A stretch of 41,397 nucleotides of DNA from Armatimonadota bacterium (GTDB lineage: Bacteria; Armatimonadota; UBA5829; DTJY01), in contig JAGONM010000033.1 of NCBI GenBank assembly GCA_017993055.1, positions 1-41,397 on the forward strand, written 5' to 3'. The notes beneath the pieces were generated by a model. That model made no database searches and was not told where the DNA came from. It was given only the letters and a program-made list of their open reading frames with translations. Below are positions 9,195 to 18,031 of this stretch, one piece after another. A program made the translations under genes and the position numbers. How positions within the stretch are numbered: position 1 is the stretch's first letter; each line of letters begins with the position of its first letter.

Positions 9195-9874
9195 GCATCA
9201 CCCGGGGATACATCAAGTACGCCGAGGGATCGTGCCTCATCGAGGTAGGCGACACCCGCGTGATATGCACGGCCTCGGTCGAGGAGAAGGTGCCGCCGTT
9301 CCTGAAAGGTTCCGGCACTGGTTGGGTCACGGCGGAGTACGGCATGATCCCTCGCTCCTGTCTCACGCGAAACCAGCGCGAGGCTACGCGGGGACAGCTC
9401 GGTGGCCGCACGATGGAGATACAGCGGCTCGTCGGGCGTTCCCTCCGCTCCGTCGTGGATCTGAAGGCGCTCGGCGAGCGGACGATCTGGATGGACTGCG
9501 ACGTCATTCAGGCCGATGGAGGCACGCGGACTGCCTCGATGACCGGCGCATATGTCGCGCTGGTAGAGGCGACGGACTGGCTCAAGAAGCAGGGATTACT
9601 TCGAAAGAACGTCATGCTCGACATGCTCGCGGCCGTCAGCGTCGGCGTGGTCTCTGGTGAGTCAATGCTCGACCTCAAGTATTCGGAGGACTCCTGCGCG
9701 GCGGTGGACATGAACGTCGCCATGACCGGCGCGGGCAAGTTCGTCGAGATTCAGGGCACCGCCGAGGGCATGCCGTTCAGCCGCCAGCAGTTCAACAAGT
9801 TGCTCGACCTCGCCGAAGTCGGCATCAAGCAGCTTTTCGAGATTCAGCGAGAGGCTCTGGCCGGCAGCATCTAG
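9149..9874 (+). CDS. rph: ribonuclease PH
   Basis: This 241-residue protein covers the whole RNase PH fold. It is a phosphate-dependent 3' to 5' exonuclease that trims tRNA 3' ends and works as a hexamer. Recognisable parts are [20 protein letters not shown] at the start, the phosphate-binding segment [20 protein letters not shown], the active-site aspartates in [15 protein letters not shown] and [15 protein letters not shown], and the C-terminal EIQGTAEG. The start lies inside the 3' end of murI (46-nt overlap), so expression is probably coupled. A GGGAG sits 11 nt upstream of the ATG. Confidence 0.95.
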   Translation: MAREDGRTNDQIRPVSITRGYIKYAEGSCLIEVGDTRVICTASVEEKVPPFLKGSGTGWVTAEYGMIPRSCLTRNQREATRGQLGGRTMEIQRLVGRSLRSVVDLKALGERTIWMDCDVIQADGGTRTASMTGAYVALVEATDWLKKQGLLRKNVMLDMLAAVSVGVVSGESMLDLKYSEDSCAAVDMNVAMTGAGKFVEIQGTAEGMPFSRQQFNKLLDLAEVGIKQLFEIQREALAGSI

Positions 9875-9902
9875 TGCGCCGCGGCACCTGTCCGGAACGC
9901 TC

Positions 9903-11756
9903 ATGCCCATCATCAGCATCATCGGTCGAAAGCAGAAGAAGGTGCGCGCGCTCATCGCCGCACTATATATCATACTCACAGTCGGCGCGGTGACGATGGT
10001 CTACCCGTTCCTGCTCATGGTCTCGACCTCGTTCACCAGCCAAGTCGACCAGAATGAGTTCCGGGTCGTCCCACGCTACTTCTACAACGATGCGAGCCTC
10101 TACCTCAAGTACATCGAGGCCAAGTACGACGAGGATATCGTCAAGTACGACATCCACTTCGGGACCGACTACCCCACGTTCGAGACGATCGAGCCGCCCG
10201 CCGCGGTGAACCGCGAGTTCGTCGCCGAGTGGCGCAAGTTCGTCCGCAAACTCCCACTCGACTATCTGATGCTGGCGCACTCGGGATCGCTGACCAGGAT
10301 AACCCCTGAGACGGTGATTGACTATCGGGCGTTCCTGCGCCGGAAGTTCAAGGGTGATCTGGACGAGCTCAATAAGGTCTATCGGGAGACCAATGAGACC
10401 TGGCTCGAGCCCGGCCTGCCGATCGAGGACTGGACCATGCGCAATTTCAGTCCCGACCAGACGCTCAAGTACCAGGACTTCCTCAAGTTCAAGGCCGCGC
10501 GGCCCGTTCGTTATCTTCGGACCGTGTCGGTGGACGGCCTGTTCCAGGACTACCTCCGGCTGAAGTACGGCAACCTCGATGCAATCAACAAGGCGCTCGG
10601 TCTGAAGTGCAGGAGCCGCGCCGACGTCCGTCTCCCGGCCAGGATGCCCGATGGTCCGTTCGCTTCGATATGGGAGGAGTACATACGCACGGAGTGCCCG
10701 GTTCACTTCATACACATCGATGTCGCCGCGACCGCCGCTTACGATGCGTTCATCAAGCGCAAGTACGCTAGTGTCGCCGCGTACAATCGCGCATACAAGT
10801 CGGCGATCGCCTCCTTCGGCGAGGTTCGGATGTCCACCAAGGCTCCCATCGGCGGCATGGCTCTCGTCGACTGGATCGAGTTCCTGGAGAGCGCCGTGCC
10901 GATCGGCATGGTTGAACTGCGGAGCGCCGACGTCCTCTTCCGTCAGCAACTGGCCGAAAAGTACGGTACCGTTCAGCGCATGAATGAGTCACTCGGACTG
11001 AAGATCACCTCCTTCGGGCAGGTCGCCCCTCCCTATGCCGAGAACGATCTGCTCGAACTCCGCGAGAACCGCAGCCCGATACGCCGCGAGTTCATAGCCC
11101 GCAACTATCGCGAGGTGCTCGAATATATCGCCCTTCACGGACGAGCTCTCATGAACACCGCGATCCTCTGCATCGGCATGGTCGCCGCCGTGCTCATCGT
11201 CAACCCGCTCTGCGCCTACGCGCTCTCTCGGTTCAACCTGCGCTCGACCTACAAGATCCTGCTCTTCCTGCTGGCGACGATGGCGTTCCCCGCGGAGGTC
11301 TCGGCGATACCGAGCTTCCTGCTTATCAAGGACCTCCATCTGCTCGGCACATACTGGGCGATCATCCTCCCGGCGCTGGCTAGCGGGTACTCGGTATTCC
11401 TGCTCAAGGGATTCTTCGACAGCCTGCCGACGGAGTTGTACGAAGCCGCCATGCTCGACGGCGCGACCGAGATGCAGATGTACTGGACGATCACGATCCA
11501 GCTCTCGAAGCCGGTGCTCGCGGTCATCGCGCTCGGAACGTTTACGATGGCATACGGTTCGTTCATGTGGGCGTTCCTCGTCCTGCAGAACCCGAAGATG
11601 TGGACTCTGATGGTCTGGCTCTACCAGATGCAAATCTGGGCGCCTCAGTTCCTCGTGTACGCGGCGCTCGTCCTGACCGCGATCCCGACGCTGACGGTCT
11701 TCGTCCTCTGCCAGAATGTGATCATGCGCGGCATCATCGTCCCGTCCGAGAAGTAG
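9903..11756 (+). CDS. MalG-type carbohydrate ABC permease with a large four-repeat insertion
   Basis: The C-terminal 200 residues form a normal MalG-family permease: several helices and the EAA loop ELYEAAMLDGATEMQMYWTI (about 512-531) that docks on the ATPase. Helix 1 is at about 16-42. Between helix 1 and helix 2, where the family has a short periplasmic loop, there are about 370 extra residues. These hold four related units (about 105-172, 189-245, 253-312, 321-377). Each has an aromatic-rich front half and then a segment of the form F-x-x-K-[YF]-x(5-6)-[LIYM]-N, as in YLRLKYGNLDAIN and LAEKYGTVQRMN. The same type of segment occurs in glycoside hydrolases of family GH42, which suggests sugar-related binding, but this is inference. 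The substrate-binding protein, the partner permease and the ATPase are not in the window. Confidence 0.85.
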   Translation: MPIISIIGRKQKKVRALIAALYIILTVGAVTMVYPFLLMVSTSFTSQVDQNEFRVVPRYFYNDASLYLKYIEAKYDEDIVKYDIHFGTDYPTFETIEPPAAVNREFVAEWRKFVRKLPLDYLMLAHSGSLTRITPETVIDYRAFLRRKFKGDLDELNKVYRETNETWLEPGLPIEDWTMRNFSPDQTLKYQDFLKFKAARPVRYLRTVSVDGLFQDYLRLKYGNLDAINKALGLKCRSRADVRLPARMPDGPFASIWEEYIRTECPVHFIHIDVAATAAYDAFIKRKYASVAAYNRAYKSAIASFGEVRMSTKAPIGGMALVDWIEFLESAVPIGMVELRSADVLFRQQLAEKYGTVQRMNESLGLKITSFGQVAPPYAENDLLELRENRSPIRREFIARNYREVLEYIALHGRALMNTAILCIGMVAAVLIVNPLCAYALSRFNLRSTYKILLFLLATMAFPAEVSAIPSFLLIKDLHLLGTYWAIILPALASGYSVFLLKGFFDSLPTELYEAAMLDGATEMQMYWTITIQLSKPVLAVIALGTFTMAYGSFMWAFLVLQNPKMWTLMVWLYQMQIWAPQFLVYAALVLTAIPTLTVFVLCQNVIMRGIIVPSEK

Positions 11757-11762
11757 GGGAAT

Positions 11763-11805
11763 GACGAGTAACGAGTAACGGGAAACCCGGTCCGGATTAC
11801 TCATT
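11763..11805 (+). repeat. short tandem and inverted repeat between permease and HypE-like gene
   Basis: CGAGTAA occurs twice in tandem (GACGAGTAACGAGTAACGGG). The second copy can pair with TTACTC at 11797-11802, with CGGG/CCCG nested inside. It fills the 58-nt gap between two genes. Such GAGTAAC-type units look like dispersed intergenic repeats, but no other copy is in the window. Confidence 0.35.
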
Positions 11806-11814
11806 AGGTTTTCC

Positions 11815-12855
11815 ATGCAAACCGGCAAGCTTCCGCACAACCTGCTGGCGCAGATGCTCTCGAAGGTCGAGCTCGATGAGCGCGTGCTCGTCGGGCCCGG
11901 GATCGGCCTCGACGCAGCCGTGATCGAATTCGGCGACCGCCTGCTCGTCACGAAGACCGACCCGATCACCTTCGCCACCGACCTCATCGGCTGGTACGCC
12001 GTCAACATCAACGCCAACGACATCGCCTCGATGGGCGCCGCCCCGAAGTGGTTCATGGCGACGATCCTTCTGCCGACCTCCTGCGAGCCTTCCGATGTCG
12101 AGGCGATCTTCGACCAGATCACCTCCGCCTGCCGCGACCTCGGCGTCACCCTCGTCGGCGGCCACACGGAGATCACGCACGACCTCGACCGCCCGATCGT
12201 CGTCGGATGCATGCTCGGGGAGACCGACCGCGCGCGGCTCGTGACTGCAGGCGGATCGGGGGTGGGGGACGACATCCTCGTGACCAAGGGGATCGCGGTC
12301 GAAGGTACATCGCTTCTCGCGCGCGAGGCCGGAGACCGTCTGCTTCAGATGGGGTTCACGCACGAGTTTCTCGACCGGTGCAAGCGGTTCCTCTTTGAGC
12401 CGGGGGTCAGCGTCGTGAAGGATGCTCGAATCGCGACCGAGGCGGTCAACGTCAACTCGATGCACGACCCGACGGAGGGCGGACTTGCGACGGGGCTGAT
12501 GGAGATAGCGGAGGCGTCCGGCCTGGGGCTGGAGGTCGATCGCGAGGCGATCCCGGTACTGCCGGAGACTCAGTCACTCTGCCGGGAGTTGGGGCTCGAT
12601 CCGCTCGGCCTGATCGCGTCCGGTTCGCTGCTGCTGACCGCCTCAGCGGCCGATACCCCGCGCCTGCTGGAGGCTCTCGGCCAGTCGGGTATCCGCGCGA
12701 ACGTCATCGGCCGCATGATGCCCCGCGAGCACGGCCTCAGGATGCGAACACCCGCCGGGGCGGCCGATCTGCCCTCATTCACCCGTGATGAGATCGCCCG
12801 CTTCTTCGATGGGCGTCCCTCTGAGGCCAGTCACCAGTCTGGAGGTTCGGAATGA
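11815..12855 (+). CDS. AIR-synthase-related protein (HypE/PurM-like fold)
   Basis: The 346 residues have the two-domain AIR-synthase fold. The N-terminal half has the ATP-binding pieces GPGIGLDAAVIEFG, TDPITFA and NINANDIASMGAAPKWF, with the Asn-Asp pair that holds Mg-ATP. The C-terminal half has the glycine-rich DPTEGGLATGLMEIAEASG and LIASGSLLLT. Close relatives are often annotated as hydrogenase expression protein HypE, but the C-terminal PRIC motif of true HypE, whose cysteine is cyanated, is absent. It is therefore an AIR-synthase-related enzyme of unknown substrate, possibly a small-molecule kinase. It overlaps the next gene by ATGA. Confidence 0.78.
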   Translation: MQTGKLPHNLLAQMLSKVELDERVLVGPGIGLDAAVIEFGDRLLVTKTDPITFATDLIGWYAVNINANDIASMGAAPKWFMATILLPTSCEPSDVEAIFDQITSACRDLGVTLVGGHTEITHDLDRPIVVGCMLGETDRARLVTAGGSGVGDDILVTKGIAVEGTSLLAREAGDRLLQMGFTHEFLDRCKRFLFEPGVSVVKDARIATEAVNVNSMHDPTEGGLATGLMEIAEASGLGLEVDREAIPVLPETQSLCRELGLDPLGLIASGSLLLTASAADTPRLLEALGQSGIRANVIGRMMPREHGLRMRTPAGAADLPSFTRDEIARFFDGRPSEASHQSGGSE

Positions 12856-14633
12856 AGCTCTTTCTCGCAGCGACACTGCTCCTGCATATCTCGTGTCTTT
12901 GTGTCTCAGCGGAACTCAGTATCTCGCGGGCTTTCTACCGTGACTCGAATGCGAGTCTGCATCTCTTCCTCGTCAATCAGGGCGCTGAGCCGGTGTCGCT
13001 GATGCCTCCGGTCGTGAACGGGACGGATTGCTCGTCCCTTGGCAGAGACGGCGCGAACGTCGGTGACGTCCTCTGGTACCGATGCCGCCCGAACCCGATC
13101 TCCCCGGGAGAGATCGCCGACCTTACTATCACACTGGCCGCACCGACCGACAAGCCTGTCACCGTGGAACTGGCTGGATCATCGGGTGACAAGCTGCGAA
13201 GGACGATCCGCTGTGGGCCTGAACACGTTCGATTCCAGGCAGTCCGGTTCAGCGCTGATCTGCGTACCGTGGACGTCTACGTGCGTTGTGACGACCTCGC
13301 CCTCCGGCGCGTCCGAATGGACGGGAAAGACGTACGTCGGCTCTGCAGGCCGTGGCCCGCAGAGAGCTTCAGCGGCATTGCCTTCACCCGCATGGCCCTG
13401 ACGGAGCCGCTGGCGGCGAACTCCTTCCACGTTTTCGATGTCGAAACGCAGGACGGCGGTTCAACCGCCTGCCAGGTCCGCGCCATCCCGGCCGAGTTTC
13501 TGATCGGAGTTTACGGCGTGCCCAGCGCGCCCAACCTGGCCGACTGGCTCGCGCACGGCATTGACCATCACCTCTCTTTCGGGGCCGTCAACGCCGATAC
13601 GCTCGATCTATGCGCCGAGCAAGGCGTAAGCGTCGGCTCGAAATACATCGCGGAGCCTCTCGTGAACCGGGACAGCGGGAATGTGCCGATCTTCGATGAA
13701 GAGGTCGCACGCGCGTCATTCGCTGCGGCGTCAGGGAAGCCGTCTCTGCTCTACCACCACCTTGTTGATGAGCCCGACGTGGCCGACTACTATGCCGGCC
13801 GCAAGCTCGGGGCCACCGCAATGGAACTCGCCTCGCGGGCCGAGTTCTGCGAGGTCACCGATCCGGGCCGATACACTTTCGTGCAGCTCGACAACACATT
13901 CCGACCGGACAACTACCGCGTCTACGGCGAGAGCGCCGATGTCCTGGCGACTCACAGGTACTCACTGGGCAACTACCTCCGAAGCGAGGCCGGAGAGTCC
14001 TCCGTCAAGCGCCTGCCGTTTCTGGAGGACATGGTCGAGACACTCGACCGCTTCCGCGCGGCGACGGAGCCGAGGCCCTTCTTCATGGTGCCGCAGTTCT
14101 TCAACCTCGGACCGGCGCGCTCCGGTCGCGCTCCGACCATCGAGGAGATGCGCCTGCAGTGCTACCTGATGATCGCACGCGGCGCCAGCGGAGTCATCCA
14201 CTACATACACTCCGGCTCGACAGGCGGCGGAGAGGGCGCCCGCACTCCTGCGCTCTGGGATGCCATGACCGGTCTTCACGCCGAGTTGAAACGCGTTGGA
14301 GGCTTCATTGCTTCCGGCACTCCCTCGCCACCTGAATCCGTCACGTGCGACTCACCGAACGTGCTTGCGAGCGGGCTCCTGTGCGGAGATCGCATGGCCT
14401 TGGTGCTGATCAACCTGAGCCACCGGTCGGCTCTCGACCGTTTCACCGTCATCGCGAACCGCGGCATCAGTATACGGATTGCCGTTCCGCCGTGGATGGA
14501 CGCATCGGCGCTCGACGTTGTTCCTGCCGAGGGAGGTGCGCCTCTGGTGGTCGCCCGAGATCGTGTCGGGCTGAGCTTCACGGTTGAGGAGGTCGCTGTC
14601 GCGCGTTGCCTCTTCGTTCGGCCGAGGGAGTAG
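12852..14633 (+). CDS. secreted TIM-barrel glycosidase-like protein
   Basis: This 593-residue protein has a signal peptide (MKLFLAATLLLHISCLCVSA) and a strong GGAGG 6 nt before the ATG; the start codon overlaps the stop of the HypE-like gene. Residues 20-210 look like beta-sandwich domains. The middle is a probable TIM barrel with LLYHHLVDEPDVADYY, again an acid pair in D-E-P, and YLMIARGASGVIHYIHSG. The end is a further beta domain (ALVLINLSHRSALDRFTV). It resembles the protein at 392-1648 in layout and in the D-E-P segment, and neither sequence shows a substrate. Family assignment is inference from the fold. Confidence 0.72.
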   Translation: MKLFLAATLLLHISCLCVSAELSISRAFYRDSNASLHLFLVNQGAEPVSLMPPVVNGTDCSSLGRDGANVGDVLWYRCRPNPISPGEIADLTITLAAPTDKPVTVELAGSSGDKLRRTIRCGPEHVRFQAVRFSADLRTVDVYVRCDDLALRRVRMDGKDVRRLCRPWPAESFSGIAFTRMALTEPLAANSFHVFDVETQDGGSTACQVRAIPAEFLIGVYGVPSAPNLADWLAHGIDHHLSFGAVNADTLDLCAEQGVSVGSKYIAEPLVNRDSGNVPIFDEEVARASFAAASGKPSLLYHHLVDEPDVADYYAGRKLGATAMELASRAEFCEVTDPGRYTFVQLDNTFRPDNYRVYGESADVLATHRYSLGNYLRSEAGESSVKRLPFLEDMVETLDRFRAATEPRPFFMVPQFFNLGPARSGRAPTIEEMRLQCYLMIARGASGVIHYIHSGSTGGGEGARTPALWDAMTGLHAELKRVGGFIASGTPSPPESVTCDSPNVLASGLLCGDRMALVLINLSHRSALDRFTVIANRGISIRIAVPPWMDASALDVVPAEGGAPLVVARDRVGLSFTVEEVAVARCLFVRPRE

Positions 14634-14635
14634 AG

Positions 14636-15637
14636 ATGCTCGTATCCGTGCTGATGCCCGCCCGTGATGCCGCCGGAACCGTCCATCTGGCCGTCGCGAG
14701 TCTCCTGCGCCAGACGTTCGCGGACTTCCAGATCGTTGCTGTGGACGACGGCTCGACCGACCGCACGGGGGACATCCTGGATCAGATGGCCGAGCAGGAC
14801 CCTCGTCTCAAGCCGATCCATCTGCCTCGCTCCGGACTGGTCCCCGCCCTCAATGCCGGGATCGAAGAATGCCGGGGCGACCTCGTCGTCCGTATGGACG
14901 CGGACGACATCTGCCACAGGGAGCGCCTTCGCCTCCAGGTTGCGTACATGTGCGACAACCCGGATATCAGCGTGTGCGGGTGCCTCGTCCGCTCGTTTCC
15001 CAGGAGCGCGGTCCGGGCCGGGTTTCTCCGTTACGAACAGTGGCTGAACTCTCTGACGAATCACGACGAGATCGTGCGCGACATCTTTGTAGAGAGTCCT
15101 CTCGCGCACCCGAGCGTCGCGATGCGGGCGTCCGACTTGCGGGAGGTCGGTGGATATGCGGATGTCGGCTGGCCGGAGGACTACGACCTCTGGCTGCGGC
15201 TCTTCACGGCGGGCAAGCGGTTCGGCAAAGTTCCGCGTACGCTCCTCTTCTGGCGCGAATCCCCCGGGAGACTCACGTTCACGGATTCGCGCTACTCGCT
15301 CGAAAACTTCATGCGCATCAAAGCTCGCTTCCTGGCGGTACTGGCAGAGAGGAGCGCCCGACCTGTCATCGTTTGGGGCGCGGGAATGACGGGGCGCCGG
15401 CTGACCAAACACCTCGTCCGGGAGGGTGTCCAGCCCGTCGCTGTGGTGGATATCGATCCGCGCAAGATTGGGCGACGGCTTCGAGGCGCGCCTGTCATCT
15501 GGCCTGAGCAGCTTGCGGAGCATGGTGATGCTCTCGTAATCGCCGCCGTGGGATCGGATGGAGCCAGGGAACTGATCCGAGAGAGGCTGCGTGGAATGGG
15601 ACGCGTCGAGGTGCGTGATTTCATCTGCGCGGCATGA
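14636..15637 (+). CDS. family 2 glycosyltransferase with C-terminal nucleotide-binding-like domain
   Basis: It starts 2 nt after the stop of the previous gene, with GAGGGAG 5 nt upstream. The first 220 residues are a GT-A fold: VSVLMPARDAAGTV, VDDGSTDRT (D37-D38, nucleotide) and the metal-binding DxD in VRMDADDICHRERL (88-90), then EDYDLWLRL, typical of GT2 enzymes. Residues 245-333 form a second Rossmann-like unit (PVIVWGAGMTGRRLTKHL, AVVDIDPRKIGRRL) as in sugar-biosynthesis accessory domains that bind NAD or coenzymes. The enzyme probably transfers a sugar to a surface glycan or lipid in the cytoplasm; donor and acceptor are unknown. Confidence 0.88.
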   Translation: MLVSVLMPARDAAGTVHLAVASLLRQTFADFQIVAVDDGSTDRTGDILDQMAEQDPRLKPIHLPRSGLVPALNAGIEECRGDLVVRMDADDICHRERLRLQVAYMCDNPDISVCGCLVRSFPRSAVRAGFLRYEQWLNSLTNHDEIVRDIFVESPLAHPSVAMRASDLREVGGYADVGWPEDYDLWLRLFTAGKRFGKVPRTLLFWRESPGRLTFTDSRYSLENFMRIKARFLAVLAERSARPVIVWGAGMTGRRLTKHLVREGVQPVAVVDIDPRKIGRRLRGAPVIWPEQLAEHGDALVIAAVGSDGARELIRERLRGMGRVEVRDFICAA

Positions 15638-15833
15638 TAGCCGGCATCACCCTCCTGCGCCTGCACCGGACCGACCCCGAGGCCTGCCTCGTGACGCCTG
15701 ATGCCAGTGTGCTGCAGTGGCCGCGCCTTCTACAGGCCGAAGCCAGGCTCTCGCAGCGGTCGTGCCTCTCTCTTGGTTGTCGTCGCTACTGCAGAACCGG
15801 CTCGAATCCGCCGAAATTCCTCTTGGCAGGATG

Positions 15834-15862
15834 TAGACAAGACGCACCCGCCGTGGTATAAT
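15834..15862 (+). promoter_or_regulatory. promoter of the tRNA-Asn gene
   Basis: TAGACA (15834-15839) and a perfect TATAAT (15857-15862) are separated by 17 nt. Transcription should begin near 15869, about 43 nt before the tRNA. The stretch 15,638-15,833 between the glycosyltransferase gene and this promoter holds no gene I can support. Confidence 0.7.
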
Positions 15863-15911
15863 CTACACCGCATACAGGCCGTGGCTGTCACGCCTGTCGC
15901 CAGTCCGACGC

Positions 15912-15987
15912 TCCTCGGTAGCTCAATTGGCAGAGCACTTGGCTGTTAACCAGGGGGTTCGTGGTTCGAGTCCACGCCGGGGAGCCA
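15912..15987 (+). tRNA. tRNA-Asn (anticodon GUU)
   Basis: The cloverleaf closes by eye. The acceptor stem is TCCTCGG (15912-15918) with CCGGGGA (15977-15983), one G-T pair. The D stem is GCTC/GAGC, the anticodon stem CTTGG/CCAGG with loop CTGTTAA and anticodon GTT at 15945-15947. The T stem is CGTGG/CCACG around TTCGAGT. The discriminator is G, and CCA is encoded (15985-15987). The tRNA is intact although a serine recombinase gene ends within it, so integration here kept or restored the gene. Confidence 0.97.
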
Positions 15988-17538
15988 AATTTCAGTTTTG
16001 GCCACCTCATCGAACTTCCCACCGTAGTTATCAACAGCGTTCTTCTGCGTTTCCACGATCAGATCGAACGGTTTTCGGTATGATGGCAGCAGCATTCCGT
16101 CCTTCCAAATCGAGTTCGAGAATACCGTATCTAGTATCTTCCGCTTGTCGCCGGATTCCTGCCGTTCGAACAGGGCGGCAGCTCCATCGGCCAGTTCGAG
16201 AATTGTGACTCCCTTATCGAGGTACGCCCGGTTTGCTCGTTGATGCGTCTCGATGTGACGCATGATATCTTGTTGCTCCTGAGTCCATTCCTCGCTCTTG
16301 CGCTCGTACATCTCCCGGGATATCGTGCCATCCAGCTTGTCTTCATACATGGCGTCTATCCGTCCCTGAATCTTCGTGTACTGCTGCTGAAAGGTGGAGA
16401 TCGCCTGGCTGTGATGCTCCTTCTCATCCCTGTGGCTCTCTTTGAGTACAACCCTAAGCCATTCGAGGACGTCCGAATCCATCTTCATCGCCCGAAGTGC
16501 TTCGCTAAACTGGCGGGTAAGCTCCTCCTCCCGGGCGTATTTCTCGGGACATCTGCCCTTATGACCCGTGCAGTGATAGTAGGTGTACTTCGCCTTCTTG
16601 ACCTCGGGAGTCAGGGCACAGCCGCAATGGCCGCACCGCAGCAGCCCTCGGTACAGCCACTGGTGCTTCTGCTGTCTGGTCTTTCGCCGTCCCTTTTCGG
16701 CCAGCGTCTCCTGTACCGTATCCCACAGGTCTTTTGACACGAGTGGCTCGTGAGTGCCACTGTAGTGCTTGCCAGCCCAATAGATGTCTCCGTAATACAG
16801 CGGGTTGGTCAGCATCTTGTGGATGAGGCTCTTCTGGATTCGATTGCCGCTCTTTCGATATGCCAGACCGTCCTCGCGAATCTTTCTCGTTACCTCGAGA
16901 AGCGAGTACCTGCCGGTGGCGTAGAGCTCGAACAGCGTGCGGACCAACTGAGCGGTTGCGGGATCCGGCTGAATGGACCTCTTGTCGCCGCAGCGGACAT
17001 TGATGTAGCCGATGGGGGCACACGAAGGCCAGATACCCTGCTCCGCCTTCTCGACCATGCCTTTCTTGGTCTCCTCGGACAGGTTGTCTATGTAGTTCTT
17101 GGCCATCAGGACTTTGATCCCATGCATAAACTTCTCGGTGGAACGAGAGTCAGGGGAGAGTATGACATTCTCTTTGACGAAGTGTATCTCCAACTGCAGT
17201 TCGTCGAGCGTCACCCAGTCCTTGAGGTTGCGGTACAGGCGGTCGGTCTTCTCGACAAGGATCACACGACAGGAGTTATCCACTGCCTGCAGTGCGCTCT
17301 TGAAGAACGCGACCATGTCGTTGAACGAGGTTCGTCCGGCCTGCTTGGCTGTCTCGACATCGGTGTACTCGCGTCTTATGACGAGCCCATGTTCTGTGGC
17401 GTAGTCCCTTAGAAGCTTGAGTTGGGCCGGTATCGAGAAGCCCTCCTTTTCCTGCTCCTTCGATGAGACTCGGGCATAGACGATAGCTTCAGCAGGGGGT
17501 GTCTCCGCAGATTCCCCGCGTCTTCCATGGTTTCTCAT
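15946..17538 (-). CDS. large serine recombinase (integrase)
   Basis: The 530-residue protein has a resolvase catalytic domain (about 18-160) with the nucleophile in YARVSSKEQ (S25). A Recombinase DNA-binding domain (about 175-290, with SLIHKMLTNPLYYGDIYW) and a zinc ribbon (C302, C305, C323, C330 in CGHCGCAL and YHCTGHKGRC) follow, then a coiled coil (about 360-430). Such enzymes join attP and attB through a covalent serine link without host factors. The last residues (GVDSNHEPPG) are the reverse complement of the tRNA-Asn 3' half, and the stop codon TAA is read from the anticodon loop. The ATG at 17538 overlaps the stop of the 119-residue gene (ATGA), so the two form one operon. Confidence 0.95.
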   Translation of the reverse strand: MRNHGRRGESAETPPAEAIVYARVSSKEQEKEGFSIPAQLKLLRDYATEHGLVIRREYTDVETAKQAGRTSFNDMVAFFKSALQAVDNSCRVILVEKTDRLYRNLKDWVTLDELQLEIHFVKENVILSPDSRSTEKFMHGIKVLMAKNYIDNLSEETKKGMVEKAEQGIWPSCAPIGYINVRCGDKRSIQPDPATAQLVRTLFELYATGRYSLLEVTRKIREDGLAYRKSGNRIQKSLIHKMLTNPLYYGDIYWAGKHYSGTHEPLVSKDLWDTVQETLAEKGRRKTRQQKHQWLYRGLLRCGHCGCALTPEVKKAKYTYYHCTGHKGRCPEKYAREEELTRQFSEALRAMKMDSDVLEWLRVVLKESHRDEKEHHSQAISTFQQQYTKIQGRIDAMYEDKLDGTISREMYERKSEEWTQEQQDIMRHIETHQRANRAYLDKGVTILELADGAAALFERQESGDKRKILDTVFSNSIWKDGMLLPSYRKPFDLIVETQKNAVDNYGGKFDEVAKTEIWLPGVDSNHEPPG

Positions 17539-17894
17539 TCACTGGCCTCCTGGGATGCATCTTGGGCAGCGCTAGCGATTTTGCGATGTGCTGCCGGAGT
17601 CCGACCGTCCGCCGTGCAACAGGGCTCGGCTCTTTTTTCTAGTTGTGCACCGGGTCCCTGGTCTTCTAAGGCTTCGAGTCCCAGAAGTAGGTCGATGAAC
17701 CCCGAGGCATTCCCGATGGCGCTCTTTGCTTCCTCTTCCGACAGGTTCACTCCCGCCTTCCATCGCCAGAACTCGACGGTATACCGGATCAGATCCGTGC
17801 CATCGAACTGGGGCTTCTCGGCGTACCGGCTTCCCAGCGCCATTCCAGAACGCTGGCCGTCCTGTTCGGTTTTGTCTGTACGGATTATAGTCAT
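17535..17894 (-). CDS. small protein coupled to the serine recombinase
   Basis: This is a 119-residue charged protein of unknown family. Its stop overlaps the recombinase start (ATGA), so it is almost certainly co-translated. Its place directly ahead of the integrase would suit a recombination accessory or directionality factor, but no known domain is recognised. It has a predicted helical core (LSEEEAKSAIGNASGFIDLL) and a polar C-terminus. The start is doubtful: the only good promoter places its TATAAT on codons 2-4 of the frame, so translation may begin at the Met at 17843 (codon 18) or mRNA may come from a promoter further upstream. Confidence 0.65.
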   Translation of the reverse strand: MTIIRTDKTEQDGQRSGMALGSRYAEKPQFDGTDLIRYTVEFWRWKAGVNLSEEEAKSAIGNASGFIDLLLGLEALEDQGPGAQLEKRAEPCCTADGRTPAAHRKIASAAQDASQEASE

Positions 17895-17913
17895 CGGATC
17901 GGCGTTTGGTCAA
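17884..17913 (-). promoter_or_regulatory. promoter of the recombinase operon
   Basis: On the minus strand TTGACC (17908-17913) and a perfect TATAAT (17884-17889) are separated by 18 nt. The -10 box lies just inside the 5' end of the 119-residue reading frame, so the mRNA made from it would start after that ATG. Confidence 0.55.
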
Positions 17914-18031
17914 CAGTCTGAACGTCCGGCGGCCGCGGGATCATGAATTGCCCCCCGATATCGTCAGTGGCCACTAGACCCGCTTTTCTTATAGTAGGAA
18001 AGTGACCAAAACTTCTCACCGAAAACCAAAT

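Noticed and set aside
11815-12855. True hydrogenase maturation HypE
   Set aside because: The C-terminal Cys motif is absent and no hydrogenase gene is nearby, so only the AIR-synthase-related fold is claimed.
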